This document shows positions 44,199 to 54,200 of a stretch of DNA of 64,000 bases, one piece after another; position 1 is the first letter of the stretch, and every line of letters starts with the position of its first letter. The stretch spans positions 4,932,501-4,996,500 of the forward strand of contig NZ_CP108106.1 in the NCBI RefSeq assembly GCF_041435195.1, in the 5' to 3' direction. A program made the position numbers and the translations under genes. Source of the DNA: Streptomyces sp. NBC_00224 (GTDB lineage: Bacteria > Actinomycetota > Actinomycetes > Streptomycetales > Streptomycetaceae). Under the pieces are notes generated by a model, which did not search any database, had not been told where the DNA came from, and saw only the letters and a program-made list of their open reading frames with translations.

Positions 44199-45725
44199 GT
44201 GCCACGTGGTGACGGTCGACTCAATCATGATCTGCTCCCCGGCGAGAAAGGCCCCCAGGACGCTTGCGGCGTCTTCGGTGTCTGGGCTCCGGGTGAAGAG
44301 GTCGCCAAGCTCACTTACTTCGGGCTTTACGCCCTCCAGCATCGGGGCCAGGAATCCGCGGGTATCGCGGTGAGCAACGGCTCCCAGATCCTCGTCTTCA
44401 AGGACATGGGGCTCGTTTCCCAGGTCTTCGACGAGACCTCTCTCGGTTCCCTCCAAGGTCATATCGCGGTCGGTCACGCCCGCTACTCGACCACCGGTGC
44501 CTCCGTGTGGGAGAACGCGCAGCCGACGTTCCGGGCAACCGCCCACGGCTCGATCGCGCTCGGCCACAACGGCAACCTGGTGAACACCGCCCAGCTGGCG
44601 GAGATGGTCGCCGACCTGCCGAAGGAGAACGGTCGCGCGACCCAGGTCGCCGCCACCAACGACACCGATCTCGTCACCGCCCTGCTCGCGGGGCAGACCG
44701 ACGACGACGGCAAGCCGCTCACCGTCGAGGAAGCGGCCGCCAAGGTCCTTCCCCAGGTGCAGGGCGCGTTCTCGCTGGTCTTCATGGACGAGCAGACGCT
44801 GTACTGCGCCCGTGACCCGCAGGGCATCCGCCCGCTGGTCATCGGCCGGCTGGAGCGCGGCTGGGTGGTCGCCTCCGAGACCGCCGCCCTCGACATCTGC
44901 GGCGCCAGCTTCGTGCGCGAGATCGAGCCGGGCGAGCTCGTCGCCATCGACGAGAACGGACTCCGCACCTCTCGATTTGCGGAAGCGAAGCCCAAGGGCT
45001 GCGTCTTCGAGTACGTGTACCTGGCGCGCCCCGACACCGACATCGCCGGGCGGAACGTCTACCTCTCCCGCGTGGAGATGGGGCGGAAACTCGCCAAGGA
45101 AGCGCCTGCCGACGCCGACCTGGTGATAGCTACTCCCGAGTCCGGCACCCCCGCCGCCATCGGCTACGCGGAGGCCAGCGGCATTCCGTACGGCTCGGGC
45201 CTGGTCAAGAACGCCTACGTCGGGCGGACCTTCATCCAGCCCTCGCAGACCATCCGCCAGCTCGGTATCCGCCTCAAGCTGAACCCGCTGAAGGAAGTCA
45301 TCCGGGGCAAGCGCCTGGTGGTCGTGGACGACTCGATCGTCCGCGGCAACACCCAGCGCGCGCTCGTGAAGATGCTCCGCGAGGCCGGGGCCGCCGAGGT
45401 CCACATCCGGATCTCGTCCCCGCCGGTCAAGTGGCCGTGCTTCTTCGGCATCGACTTCGCGACCCGCGCCGAGCTGATCGCCAACGGTATGACGATCGAG
45501 GAGATCGGCACCTCGCTGGGCGCCGACTCGCTCTCGTACATCTCGACGGACGCGATGATCGAGGCGACCACCATCCCCAAGGACAACCTCTGCCGCGCCT
45601 GCTTCGACGGGGTCTACCCGATGGAGCTCCCGGACCCCGAGCTGCTCGGCAAGCAGCTCCTGGAGACCGAGCTCGCGGCCGGTCCCGCCGCCACGGCCGC
45701 GGCCGACGCGCTGCGCCGCCCGTAG
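44199..45725 (+). CDS. purF: Amidophosphoribosyltransferase
   Basis: A 508-residue first-step enzyme of purine synthesis: PRPP + glutamine to phosphoribosylamine. A 22-residue propeptide precedes the catalytic Cys23 in QDACGVFGVW. The glutaminase domain has ALQHRGQESAGIA, GHARYSTTG and GHNGNLVN; the PRTase domain has RLVVVDDSIVRGNT (PRPP loop). Cysteines likely to hold an iron-sulfur cluster occur in VKWPCFFGID and NLCRACFDG. GTG 44199 is supported by the propeptide length. It is followed 45 bases later by purM, and the two probably form one transcript. Confidence 0.97.
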   Translation: MPRGDGRLNHDLLPGEKGPQDACGVFGVWAPGEEVAKLTYFGLYALQHRGQESAGIAVSNGSQILVFKDMGLVSQVFDETSLGSLQGHIAVGHARYSTTGASVWENAQPTFRATAHGSIALGHNGNLVNTAQLAEMVADLPKENGRATQVAATNDTDLVTALLAGQTDDDGKPLTVEEAAAKVLPQVQGAFSLVFMDEQTLYCARDPQGIRPLVIGRLERGWVVASETAALDICGASFVREIEPGELVAIDENGLRTSRFAEAKPKGCVFEYVYLARPDTDIAGRNVYLSRVEMGRKLAKEAPADADLVIATPESGTPAAIGYAEASGIPYGSGLVKNAYVGRTFIQPSQTIRQLGIRLKLNPLKEVIRGKRLVVVDDSIVRGNTQRALVKMLREAGAAEVHIRISSPPVKWPCFFGIDFATRAELIANGMTIEEIGTSLGADSLSYISTDAMIEATTIPKDNLCRACFDGVYPMELPDPELLGKQLLETELAAGPAATAAADALRRP

Positions 45726-45770
45726 GCGCCCGCACGAACCCTGCAGTACGACACGAAAGTTCTCACTGTC

Positions 45771-46838
45771 ATGTCTGAGACCACTGGTGCCAGCTACGCA
45801 GCCGCGGGCGTCGACATCGAGGCGGGCGATCGCGCCGTCGAGCTGATGAAGGAGTGGGTGAAGAAGACGAAGCGCCCCGAGGTGCTCGGTGGCCTCGGCG
45901 GTTTCGCCGGTCTCTTCGACGCCTCCGCCCTCAAGCGCTACGAGCGCCCGCTGCTCGCCTCCGCGACCGACGGCGTCGGCACGAAGGTCGACCTCGCCCG
46001 CCGCCTCGGCGTGTACGACACGATCGGCCACGACCTCGTCGGCATGGTCGTCGACGACCTCGTCGTGTGCGGTGCCGAGCCGCTGTTCATGACCGACTAC
46101 ATCTGCGTCGGCAAGGTGCACCCCGAGCGGGTCGCCGCGATCGTGAAGGGCATCGCCGAGGGCTGTGTCCTCGCGGGCTGCGCGCTGGTCGGCGGCGAGA
46201 CCGCCGAGCACCCGGGCCTGCTCGGCCCGGACGACTTCGACGTCGCCGGCGCCGGTACGGGCGTGGTGGAGTACGACCGGCTGCTCGGCGCGGATCGCAT
46301 CCGTACGGGTGACGTCGTCATCGCCATGGCGTCGTCCGGACTTCACTCGAACGGGTACTCACTCGTCCGGCACGTGCTCTTCGACCGGGCGAAGATGTCG
46401 CTGGAGCAGCAGGTCGAGGAGTTCGGGCGGACCCTGGGCGAGGAGCTCCTGGAGCCGACCAAGATCTACTCGCTGGACTGCCTGGCCCTGACGCGTACCA
46501 CCGAGGTGCACGCTTTCAGCCATGTCACCGGCGGCGGTCTTGCCAACAACCTGGCCCGGGTCATCCCCGACCACCTGCACGCCACGGTCGACCGCTCGAC
46601 CTGGGCGCCGGGCGCGGTCTTCGACCTGGTGGGCACGGTCGGCAAGGTCGAGCGGCTGGAGCTGGAGAAGACGCTGAACATGGGCGTCGGCATGATCGCG
46701 ATCGTCCCCGAGGCATCGGTGGACGTGGCCCTGACGACCCTCGCGGACCGGGGTGTGGACTCCTGGGTGGCGGGTCGCATCACCGAGCGCGGCGAGCACG
46801 CCACCGGCGCCGAGCTCACCGGGGACTACTCGAAGTAG
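45771..46838 (+). CDS. purM: Phosphoribosylformylglycinamidine cyclo-ligase (AIR synthetase)
   Basis: A 355-residue enzyme closing FGAM to AIR with ATP. Motifs: GFAGLFD, LLASATDGVGTKVDLARRLG, TIGHDLVGMVVDDLVVCGAEPLFMTDYI, GCALVGGETAEHPGLLGPDDFDVAGAG, GLHSNGYSLVRHVLF and HVTGGGLANNLARVI. ATG 45771 is the sole good start. It sits 45 bases downstream of purF. A long hairpin with ACCCGGTCTGGGGC arms at 46867-46898 follows its stop. Confidence 0.98.
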   Translation: MSETTGASYAAAGVDIEAGDRAVELMKEWVKKTKRPEVLGGLGGFAGLFDASALKRYERPLLASATDGVGTKVDLARRLGVYDTIGHDLVGMVVDDLVVCGAEPLFMTDYICVGKVHPERVAAIVKGIAEGCVLAGCALVGGETAEHPGLLGPDDFDVAGAGTGVVEYDRLLGADRIRTGDVVIAMASSGLHSNGYSLVRHVLFDRAKMSLEQQVEEFGRTLGEELLEPTKIYSLDCLALTRTTEVHAFSHVTGGGLANNLARVIPDHLHATVDRSTWAPGAVFDLVGTVGKVERLELEKTLNMGVGMIAIVPEASVDVALTTLADRGVDSWVAGRITERGEHATGAELTGDYSK

Positions 46839-46866
46839 GCCGCTAAGCCGCTACAGGCAGCACGAA

Positions 46867-46898
46867 ACCCGGTCTGGGGCGAAGGCCCCGGACCGGGT
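46867..46898 (+). terminator. Terminator of purF-purM
   Basis: A 14-pair stem (one G-T pair), ACCCGGTCTGGGGC and GCCCCGGACCGGGT, with a GAAG loop, 28 bases after purM and before the convergent DUF3073 gene. There is no T-run. Confidence 0.7.
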
Positions 46899-46954
46899 CG
46901 GTGTGCTTCAGAGCAGCAGAAACAAAAGTTGCTGCGAAAGCGGGATCAGCGTAG

Positions 46955-47218
46955 TCAAGCGCCGCGGCGCTGCGACGACGGGCCGGACTCTTCGTCCTCG
47001 TCCTCGTCGTCGTTCCCGTACAGATCCGCATAGCGGGCGTACGGGTCGTCATCCTCGTCGTCCTCCAGTGGCTCCGCGTTAGGCGGTTGGCTCACTGTCG
47101 GGTTCGGAGTAGATGCGCCCAGCTCGTTGGCCAGACGTGACAGGTCAGTCCCGCCGCTGCTGTACTTCAGCTGGCGGGCGACCTTGGTCTGCTTGGCCTT
47201 TGCCCGGCCGCGCCCCAT
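46955..47218 (-). CDS. DUF3073 family small protein
   Basis: An 87-residue actinobacterial protein. The basic N-terminus MGRGRAKAKQTKVARQLKYS is the DUF3073 signature; the C-terminal half is strongly acidic (LEDDEDDDPYARYADLYGND and on). ATG at 47218 fits the family. It is convergent with purM. Function is unknown; the basic/acidic layout suggests nucleic-acid or ribosome association, which is conjecture. Confidence 0.85.
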   Translation of the reverse strand: MGRGRAKAKQTKVARQLKYSSGGTDLSRLANELGASTPNPTVSQPPNAEPLEDDEDDDPYARYADLYGNDDEDEDEESGPSSQRRGA

Positions 47219-47443
47219 GGCTCGACCCCCTCGGTGACGGGGCTCAACGGCCCCAGAGTCTTGACACCCGTTCATGAGTCGGAACGGGCTCTCCGTGGAG
47301 AGACCGTGTCCGTAGGGCTTCAACGGTACCTGCTTCCGCGGCCATACGGTACGCCGCCCGCATGACGTGCCACTTCGCAGAACCCGCAAGGTGCCCTTTC
47401 CTCGCTGGTCAACCGCGATTTTAACCCCTTCTTGGCGTCCGAC

Positions 47444-47481
47444 CCGCCGACCGGCGTGAGTCTTCTCTCGCCGGTCGGCGG
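47444..47481 (-). terminator. Terminator of valine dehydrogenase gene
   Basis: A perfect 13-base inverted repeat (CCGCCGACCGGCG and CGCCGGTCGGCGG) with a 12-base spacer, 18 bases beyond the vdh stop on the minus strand. Confidence 0.75.
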
Positions 47482-47499
47482 ATCGGCTGCCGGGGGGCG

Positions 47500-48603
47500 T
47501 CAGCGCTTGCGCGCCTCCGCCATGCGCTGCTCGGCGATCCGGTCGGCCGCGGCGGCCGGCGGAATGCCGTCTTCCTTCGCACGTGCGAATATGGCCAACG
47601 TGGTGTCGAAGATCTTCGCGGCCTTCGCCTTGCAGCGGTCGAAGTCGAAGCCGTGCAGCTCGTCGGCGACCTGGATCACGCCACCGGCGTTGACCACGTA
47701 GTCGGGCGCGTAGAGGATCGCGCGGTCCGCGAGGTCCTTCTCGACGCCCGGGTGCGCCAGCTGGTTGTTGGCCGCGCCGCACACGATCCTCGCGGTGAGG
47801 ACCGGGACGGTCTCGTCGTTCAGGGCGCCGCCGAGCGCGCAGGGGGCGTAGATGTCCAGGCCCTCCACGCGGATCAGCGCGTCCGTGTCGGCGACCGCGG
47901 TGACGCTGCCCGGGTGCTTGTCGAGGATCCGGCGTACCGATTCCTCACGCACATCGGTGATCACGACCTCGGCGCCGTCCGCCACCAGGTGCTCCACCAG
48001 GTAGTGGCCCACCTTGCCGACGCCCGCGACGCCGACCTTGCGGCCGCGCAGCGTGGGGTCGCCCCACAGGTGCTGGGCGCTGGCCCGCATGCCCTGGAAG
48101 ACGCCGAAGGCGGTGAGCACAGAGGAGTCGCCCGCGCCGCCGTTCTCGGGGGAGCGGCCGGTCGTCCACCGGCACTCGCGCGCCACGACGTCCATGTCCG
48201 CCACATACGTGCCGACGTCGCACGCCGTCACGTAACGGCCGCCGAGCGAGGCCACCATCCGCCCGTAGGCGAGCAGCAGTTCGTCCGTCTTGACCGTCTC
48301 GGGGTCGCCGATGATCACGGCCTTGCCGCCGCCGTGGTCGAGCCCGGCCATGGCGTTCTTGTACGACATGCCGCGGGAGAGGTTGAGCGCGTCGGCGACG
48401 GCCTCGGCCTCGCTCGCGTAGGGGTAGAAGCGCGTTCCGCCGAGGGCCGGGCCCAGGGCGGTGGAGTGGATGGCGATGACGGCTTTGAGGCCCGAGGCGC
48501 GGTCCTGGCACAGCACGACTTGTTCATGGCCGCCCTGGTCCGAACGGAACAGGGTGTGCAGAACGTCTGCTGAGCTGACAGCGTCGCCGGTCACATCGGT
48601 CAC
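47500..48603 (-). CDS. vdh: Valine (branched-chain) dehydrogenase
   Basis: A 367-residue Glu/Leu/Phe/Val dehydrogenase that deaminates valine, leucine and isoleucine with NAD, supplying 2-keto acids for branched fatty acid and polyketide precursors. Catalytic region: [18 protein letters not shown] (lysine) and [13 protein letters not shown] (aspartate). The Rossmann turn is [20 protein letters not shown] at 48603 ([11 protein letters not shown]) is chosen because homologues start near there; a TTG at 48618 would add five residues. It diverges from the next gene across 176 bases. Confidence 0.95.
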   Translation of the reverse strand: MTDVTGDAVSSADVLHTLFRSDQGGHEQVVLCQDRASGLKAVIAIHSTALGPALGGTRFYPYASEAEAVADALNLSRGMSYKNAMAGLDHGGGKAVIIGDPETVKTDELLLAYGRMVASLGGRYVTACDVGTYVADMDVVARECRWTTGRSPENGGAGDSSVLTAFGVFQGMRASAQHLWGDPTLRGRKVGVAGVGKVGHYLVEHLVADGAEVVITDVREESVRRILDKHPGSVTAVADTDALIRVEGLDIYAPCALGGALNDETVPVLTARIVCGAANNQLAHPGVEKDLADRAILYAPDYVVNAGGVIQVADELHGFDFDRCKAKAAKIFDTTLAIFARAKEDGIPPAAAADRIAEQRMAEARKR

Positions 48604-48779
48604 GGTGGTGACTCCCAAGTACGAAGCGGCGTTTAACGGCCCGCTTGTGGGTGGGGCGGGCCGTGTCGCGGCCCGCCCGGGGCCGCGCTGGGAGCAGAGT
48701 AAGTCCTACGCGTCCGTAGATCAGGCGCAGTGCCGAGGATCACCCTCCGTCCCCGCCCGCGCGTGGGACGATTCGACGC

Positions 48780-49622
48780 ATGGCGGTGGTGTCCTCGGTG
48801 ATCGTCCCGTACGCGTCCTATCTGCGGGTGTACGAGCCGCTGGCGGCCTTCCCCGAACCGGAGCGCGCCCACTGGACCCGTTACGCGGAGCGCGGGCGCA
48901 CCCCAGGTGCCCAGGACGAACTCCGGCGCGCGCTGGCGGATCTGGTGCCGACCCCGCCGGTGGCGGTGCCGGTCCACGAGAGCGCGGACGCGTTCGTGGC
49001 CGAGGTCGACGGGGTGGTGTGCGTCTGCCCGTGGCGGACCCGGCTGCGCGGCTGGCAGGCCCTGGAGGGGCTGCCCGGCCAGTTCCCGGAGCCGGTGCTC
49101 GACGCGCTGCTGCCGCCGGTGGTGCGCCGGCAGGCCGCGTCGGACTACGAGCGGTGGCGGGAGAGGAACCCGGACGCCCGGCCATGGATCCTGACAGCGG
49201 TCTGGCACATCCCTGTGAGCTGGTTCACGGTCTTTTCGGACGAGGAGAGGGAGTATGTCCGGGCGGAGAGCGGCGCGGCACCCGTGCTGCGCTACCGCAC
49301 CCCGATGGTCCAGGCCCGGCGCCGCCTCGCGCGGGCGCTCAGGACGCTGCGCGACCACATCGACGAAGGACCTCTGACCGAGGAGCTCGTCGACGTGGGG
49401 CGCTGGCTGGAGGAGTTCCATCCGCGCTCGCTGGTCGAGCTGGACTACGGGGGTCTGGTGCACGCCCTGCCGCAGGCGCGCCTGGAGGAGGACCGCTCGG
49501 CGGCCGACGTGGCCGAGGGGATCGCCGCACTGCGCGCCGGAGACGGCGCGGGGGCGGCCAGGGCGTACGAGCGCTTCACGGAGCGCTGGCGGGCCGTCAG
49601 GGAGCGCCGGCTCGCGAACTGA
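48780..49622 (+). CDS. Conserved actinobacterial protein of unknown function
   Basis: A 280-residue protein starting MAVVSSVIVPYASYLRVYEP. It has no signal peptide. VPVHESADAFVAEVDGVVCVCPWRTRLRGWQAL and WILTAVWHIPVSWFTVFSDEER are striking Trp-rich blocks, and the C-terminal 100 residues are helical and charged. I recall a homologue immediately before bldC in other streptomycetes, so it is part of a conserved block. No known domain is recognised and the biochemical role is unknown. Confidence 0.85.
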   Translation: MAVVSSVIVPYASYLRVYEPLAAFPEPERAHWTRYAERGRTPGAQDELRRALADLVPTPPVAVPVHESADAFVAEVDGVVCVCPWRTRLRGWQALEGLPGQFPEPVLDALLPPVVRRQAASDYERWRERNPDARPWILTAVWHIPVSWFTVFSDEEREYVRAESGAAPVLRYRTPMVQARRRLARALRTLRDHIDEGPLTEELVDVGRWLEEFHPRSLVELDYGGLVHALPQARLEEDRSAADVAEGIAALRAGDGAGAARAYERFTERWRAVRERRLAN

Positions 49623-50164
49623 GGGACCGTCGGACTGAGGGGGCGTCGGCACGGGCCGCGCGCTGACCCGTTCGGGTGAGCATCTTCGTACGGCTGAGTG
49701 ACCTTTCCGGCCGTGTGCTCGGGACGTAGGTCCTGATCCGGGCCTTTGCCCCAAGCGTGACGGACCGCACTTTCTGGGCCCTTGCGTCGATCCCCCACCC
49801 TCGTGCCAAAATAGGACAAGGAGTCCGGTGAGGGCTCCTTCCGTCCAACTAAGGGCGGATTGCTTGGTATTGCCTGCTATGGGGGGTCTGATGACTCCTG
49901 ATCGCTCTGTGACTGATCGTCACTGTGGCGTGACTGTCCGCTATGGCATGGTCCATCGGCTTCCGTCGCTGATGAACACCTGGGAGGGCAATTCCATCGG
50001 TTTGGCCGACGTGGCTGGACAGATGGTGTAGTTGTAGTGCCGAGGACAAGCCGTTCGTCCTATAACCGACTCGGCTCGCGTCCGCCATTTCGGGCAACGC
50101 GGGTCAAGGTGCAGAATTTAGAGGAAAGAACCGAGAAGGTTCGGTTCTCCCGAGGAGGCCGCTC
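49623..50164. promoter_or_regulatory. Long bldC upstream region
   Basis: About 540 bases without a confirmed gene. It includes a hairpin AAGGAG/CTCCTT near 49818-49840, a GC-poor stretch with GTGAC-TGATC-GTCAC at about 49910-49924, and GAACCGA/TCGGTTC at about 50131-50150 in the immediate leader. AGGAGG at 50154-50159 is the bldC ribosome-binding site. A 46-codon frame at 49891-50031 is discussed as a finding. Confidence 0.55.
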
Positions 50165-50371
50165 ATGACCGCTCGCACCCCTGATGCCGAGCCGCTGCTG
50201 ACCCCGGCTGAGGTTGCCACGATGTTCCGCGTGGACCCGAAGACGGTCACCCGCTGGGCGAAGGCGGGCAAGCTCACGTCCATCCGCACGCTGGGTGGAC
50301 ACCGCCGGTACCGCGAAGCAGAGGTCCGTGCGCTGCTTGCGGGTATTCCGCAGCAGCGTAGCGAGGCCTGA
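50165..50371 (+). CDS. bldC: BldC, MerR-like developmental regulator
   Basis: A 68-residue DNA-binding protein, essentially a lone winged helix-turn-helix of the MerR type: LLTPAEVATMFRVDPKTVTRWAKAGKLTSIRTLGGHRRYREAEVRALL. BldC lacks an effector domain and binds DNA head-to-tail on direct repeats to delay entry into development. ATG 50165 has AGGAGG 5 bases upstream. A textbook terminator follows. Its position beside vdh and the 280-residue gene matches other streptomycetes. Confidence 0.97.
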   Translation: MTARTPDAEPLLTPAEVATMFRVDPKTVTRWAKAGKLTSIRTLGGHRRYREAEVRALLAGIPQQRSEA

Positions 50372-50472
50372 ACAACACCCCAATAACGGGCATTCCGGGG
50401 CCCCCACCCCGGTCGCCCACCCCATAGCTCCACTGACGACAGGCCTGCCCCAACGGGCTCACCGTCATCGGC

Positions 50473-50509
50473 CGCGCTGGACTCCGCCGGGTCCAGCGCG
50501 GTCTTTTTT
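50473..50509 (+). terminator. Intrinsic terminator of bldC
   Basis: A perfect 10-base stem (CGCGCTGGAC and GTCCAGCGCG) with an 8-base loop, then GTCTTTTTT. It is 101 bases past the bldC stop. Confidence 0.88.
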
Positions 50510-50732
50510 ATGCCCCGATCCGGGACGGTCCGGGCCGTCTGGGGGTGCTTCGCGGAGCTTGCCGCAGACCCCTGCGGGGGTGGGTGCAATTGCACATATT
50601 AAATTGGGAGGTTGTAGGTGCGGCGTAAGTTCCCCGGTTCCCAAAACTTGTTCGGTGACTCCCGTCACACCGCCGCGACCGCCCTCTGAAGAGAGCCTGC
50701 CACCGTCGGGGGCGCCGCCAACCCGCCATTGG

Positions 50733-50993
50733 TCACCGCTCGGCGGGACTTTCGTCCCCGGGCAGTGGCTCGGGCAGCGCCTCGCGCAGCGGCTCGGGGA
50801 GAGGCGCGGGCAGAGGCGCGGGGAGTGCGTCGGGGAGTACGAGGAGGGGCTCGGGCTCGGAGAGCTCCATGGCGAGCCGCAGGAGGCGCGAACAGACGGG
50901 GCAGTGCCGGGTGACGTGCCGGTAGCCGCTCGCGGCCGACAGATGGGCGCGCAGCAGCGCCCGAGTCTCGTGCCTCACGGACGACGCCGTCAT
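50733..50993 (-). CDS. Small Cys-containing protein of unknown function (DUF6274-like)
   Basis: An 86-residue protein starting MTASSVRHETRALLRAHLSA. HVTRHCPVCSRLLRLAMEL contains a CPxC pair with a nearby His, a possible metal or redox site. The last 40 residues are a run of Leu-Pro-Glu-Ala repeats (LPAPLPAPLPEPLREALPEP). GGGAGG lies 6 bases before the ATG. It lies between bldC (convergent) and tRNA-Asp. Streptomycetes have a small protein of this type at this place; function unknown. Confidence 0.75.
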   Translation of the reverse strand: MTASSVRHETRALLRAHLSAASGYRHVTRHCPVCSRLLRLAMELSEPEPLLVLPDALPAPLPAPLPEPLREALPEPLPGDESPAER

Positions 50994-51074
50994 GCGCCAC
51001 CTCCCGGGTGGGACCCGCTGCCTCCTCCTTGGGTACCGGTGGCAGATGACCCCGTCAAGACGGCCGGAAAAGCC

Positions 51075-51110
51075 AAGTGGGCCCGGATCCATACGGATCC
51101 GGGCCCACTT
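51075..51110 (-). terminator. Terminator downstream of tRNA-Asp copy 1
   Basis: A perfect 16-base inverted repeat (AAGTGGGCCCGGATCC and its complement) with an ATAC loop, 8 bases beyond the tRNA on its strand. Confidence 0.8.
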
Positions 51111-51117
51111 GTTACTG

Positions 51118-51192
51118 CGGTCCTGACGGGATTTGAACCCGCGGCCTCCACCTTGACAGGGTGGCGAGCACTCCAAGCTGCTCCACAGGACC
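51118..51192 (-). tRNA. tRNA-Asp (anticodon GTC), copy 1
   Basis: Acceptor GGTCCTG pairs with CAGGACC; D-arm GAGCAGCTTGGAGTGCTC; anticodon arm CCACCCTGTCAAGGTGG with GTC; T-arm GCGGGTTCAAATCCCGT; discriminator G. It is identical to the copy at 57462-57536. Confidence 0.96.
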
Positions 51193-51285
51193 AGGTTTCG
51201 CAGCCAGTGCTTGCTCCTTGGCTGCGAGAGAAACTGTACAGCAGGTCAGCTGGTCAGGTCGAACTCACTCAGGGAGAGGGGCTCG

Positions 51286-54200
51286 TCACGGCGCCGCCGC
51301 GTCGATCGCCTTCACGATCCGCTTGTCCGAGACGGGGAACGCGGTGCCCAGCGCGTGCGCGAAGTAGCTCACCCGCAGCTCCTCGATCATCCAGCGGATG
51401 TCCAGGACCTCCCGCGGCACCGGCCGCCCCTGCGGCATCTGCTCAAGGAGCCACGCGTACTCGTCCTGCATCTCGTGGACCTTCTCCATGCGCGTGGTGT
51501 CGCGCTGCACGGACGTCGGCATCTGCTGCAGGCGCCGGTCCACCGCCACCAGATAGCGCATCAGGTCCGGCAGTCGGCGCAGCCCCGTCGCGGTCACGAA
51601 CCCGGCCGGCATCAGGGCCGCCAGCTGATCCCGTACGTCCTGGAGGTTGTTGATCAGGACCAGGCTGTTCGTGGCCTTCAGCCGGCGCTCGCACGCCTGC
51701 CAGGCGGCCAGGATCTGCTGGACCTGGCCGACGGTCCGTACGGTCGCGTCGACGAGGTCGGCGCGCACCTTGTCGTACAGCTTGCGGAACGACTCCTCGT
51801 CCCACGCCGGGCCCCCGTGGTCCGCGATCAGCTTGTCGGCGGCGGCCATCGCGCAGTCGTCGAAGAGCGCCTGGATGGAGCCGTGCGGATTGCGGGACAG
51901 GGCGAGCTTGTGCTGGTTGGTCAGCTTGTCCGAGGCGAACTTCGCCGGGTTCACCGGGATGTTCAGGAGGATCAGCTTCCGGGTGCCGCGCCACATCGCC
52001 TGCTGCTGCTCGGCCTCGGTGTCGAAGAGCCGTACGGACACGGTCTCGCCGGAGTCGACCAGCGCCGGGTACGCCTTCACCGGCTGGCCCGCGCGCTTGG
52101 TCTCGAAGACCTTCGTCAGGGTGCCGATCGTCCAGTCGGTGAGGCCCGTGCGCTCGATGGACACCCCGCCCGACGGGGCGGCCGCCGCGGCGGCCTGGGA
52201 GAGCGCCTGGCGGGCCTTGGGGCGCAGCTGGAGCTTGAGCGCCTCCAGGTCCTTGTCCTCGGCCAGCTTGCGGCGCCGCTCGTCGACGATGCGGTACGTG
52301 ATCTTCAGATGGTCCGGGACGCGCGTCAGGTCGAAGTCGTCGGCCGTGACCGGGACCCCGACCATCCGCTGGAGCTCGCGCGCCAGCGTCACCGGCAGCG
52401 GCTCCTGCAACGGCACCGCACGCTCCAGGAACTTCGTCGCGAAGTTCGGCGCGGGCACGTAGTGGCGGCGGATCGGCTTGGGGAGGGAGCGGATGAGCTC
52501 CGTCACGACCTCCCCGCGCAGGCCGGGGATCTGCCAGTCGAAGCCCTCGTCCGTGACCTGGTTGAGGACCTGGAGCGGGATGTGGACGGTGACGCCGTCC
52601 GCGTCCGCGCCCGGCTCGAACTGGTAGGTGACCTTGAACTTCAGCCGGTCCTGGCGCCAGTTGTCCGGATAGTCGTCCTTGGTGACGGCGAGCGCCGACT
52701 CCCGGATGAGCATCTCCCGCTCGAAGTCCAGGAACTCCGGCTCGTCGTGCCGCTTGTGCTTCCACCAGGAGTCGAAGTGGGCGCCGGAGACGACGTGTTC
52801 GGGCACCCGCTGGTCGTAGAAGTCGAAGAGCGTCTCGTCGTCGACCAGGATGTCGCGGCGCCGCGCCCGGTGCTCCAGCTCCTCGACCTCGGTCAGGAGC
52901 TTGCGGTTGTCGGCGAAGAACTTGTGGTGGGTGCGCCAGTCGCCCTCGACCAGCGCGTTGCGGATGAACAGCTCGCGTGAGGCCTCCGCGTCGATGCGGC
53001 CGTAGTTCACCTTGCGGTTGGCGACGATCGGCACGCCGTAGAGCGTGACCCTCTCGTACGCCATCACCGCGGCCTGGTCCTTCTCCCAGTGCGGCTCGCT
53101 GTAGGTGCGTTTGACCAGGTGCTGGGCGAGCGGCTCGATCCACTCGGGCTCGACCTTCGCGTTGACCCGCGCCCACAGGCGGGAGGTCTCCACGAGCTCG
53201 GCCGACATGAGGACCTTGGGCTGCTTCTTGAAGAGCGCGGACCCCGGGAAGATCGCGAACTTGGCGCTGCGGGCGCCCAGGTACTCGTTCTTGTCGGTGT
53301 CCTTGAGCCCGATGTGGGAGAGGAGACCGGCGAGGAGCGAGGTGTGGACGGACTGCTCCGGCGCGTCCTCCTCGTTGAGGTGGATGCCCATGGTCTTGGC
53401 GACCGTCCGCAGCTGGGAGTAGATGTCCTGCCACTCCCGGATGCGCAGGAAGTTCAGATACTCCTGCTTGCACATCCGGCGGAAGCTGGAGGAGCCGCGC
53501 TCCTTCTGCTGCTCGCGCACGTACCGCCACAGGTTGAGGAAGGCGAGGAAGTCGCTGGTCTCGTCCTTGAAGCGGGCGTGCTGCTGGTCGGCCTGCGTCT
53601 GCTTGTCGGACGGCCGCTCGCGCGGGTCCTGGATGGAGAGCGCGGCCGCGATGACCATGACCTCGCGGACACAGCCGTTCTTGTCGGCCTCCAGGACCAT
53701 CCGGGCGAGGCGCGGGTCGACCGGCAGCTGGGCGAGCTTGCGGCCCATCGGGGTCAGCCGCTTGCGGGGGTCCTTCTCCGCCGGGTCCAGCGCGTGCAGC
53801 TCCTGGAGGAGCTGGACGCCGTCGCGGATGTTGCGGTGGTCCGGCGGGTCGATGAAGGGGAACTTCTCGATCTCGCCGAGCCCGGCGGCGGTCATCTGGA
53901 GGATGACGGAGGCCAGGTTGGTACGGAGGATCTCCGCGTCGGTGAACTCCGGGCGGGAGAGGAAGTCGTCCTCGGAGTAGAGCCGGATGCAGACGCCGTC
54001 GCTGGTACGGCCGCAGCGGCCCTTGCGCTGGTTGGCGCTGGCCTGCGAGACCGCCTCGATGGGCAGCCGCTGCACCTTGGTGCGATGGCTGTAGCGGGAG
54101 ATACGGGCGGTGCCCGGGTCGATCACGTACTTGATGCCCGGGACCGTCAGGGAGGTCTCGGCGACGTTGGTCGCGAGGACGATCCGGCGGCCGGAGTGCT

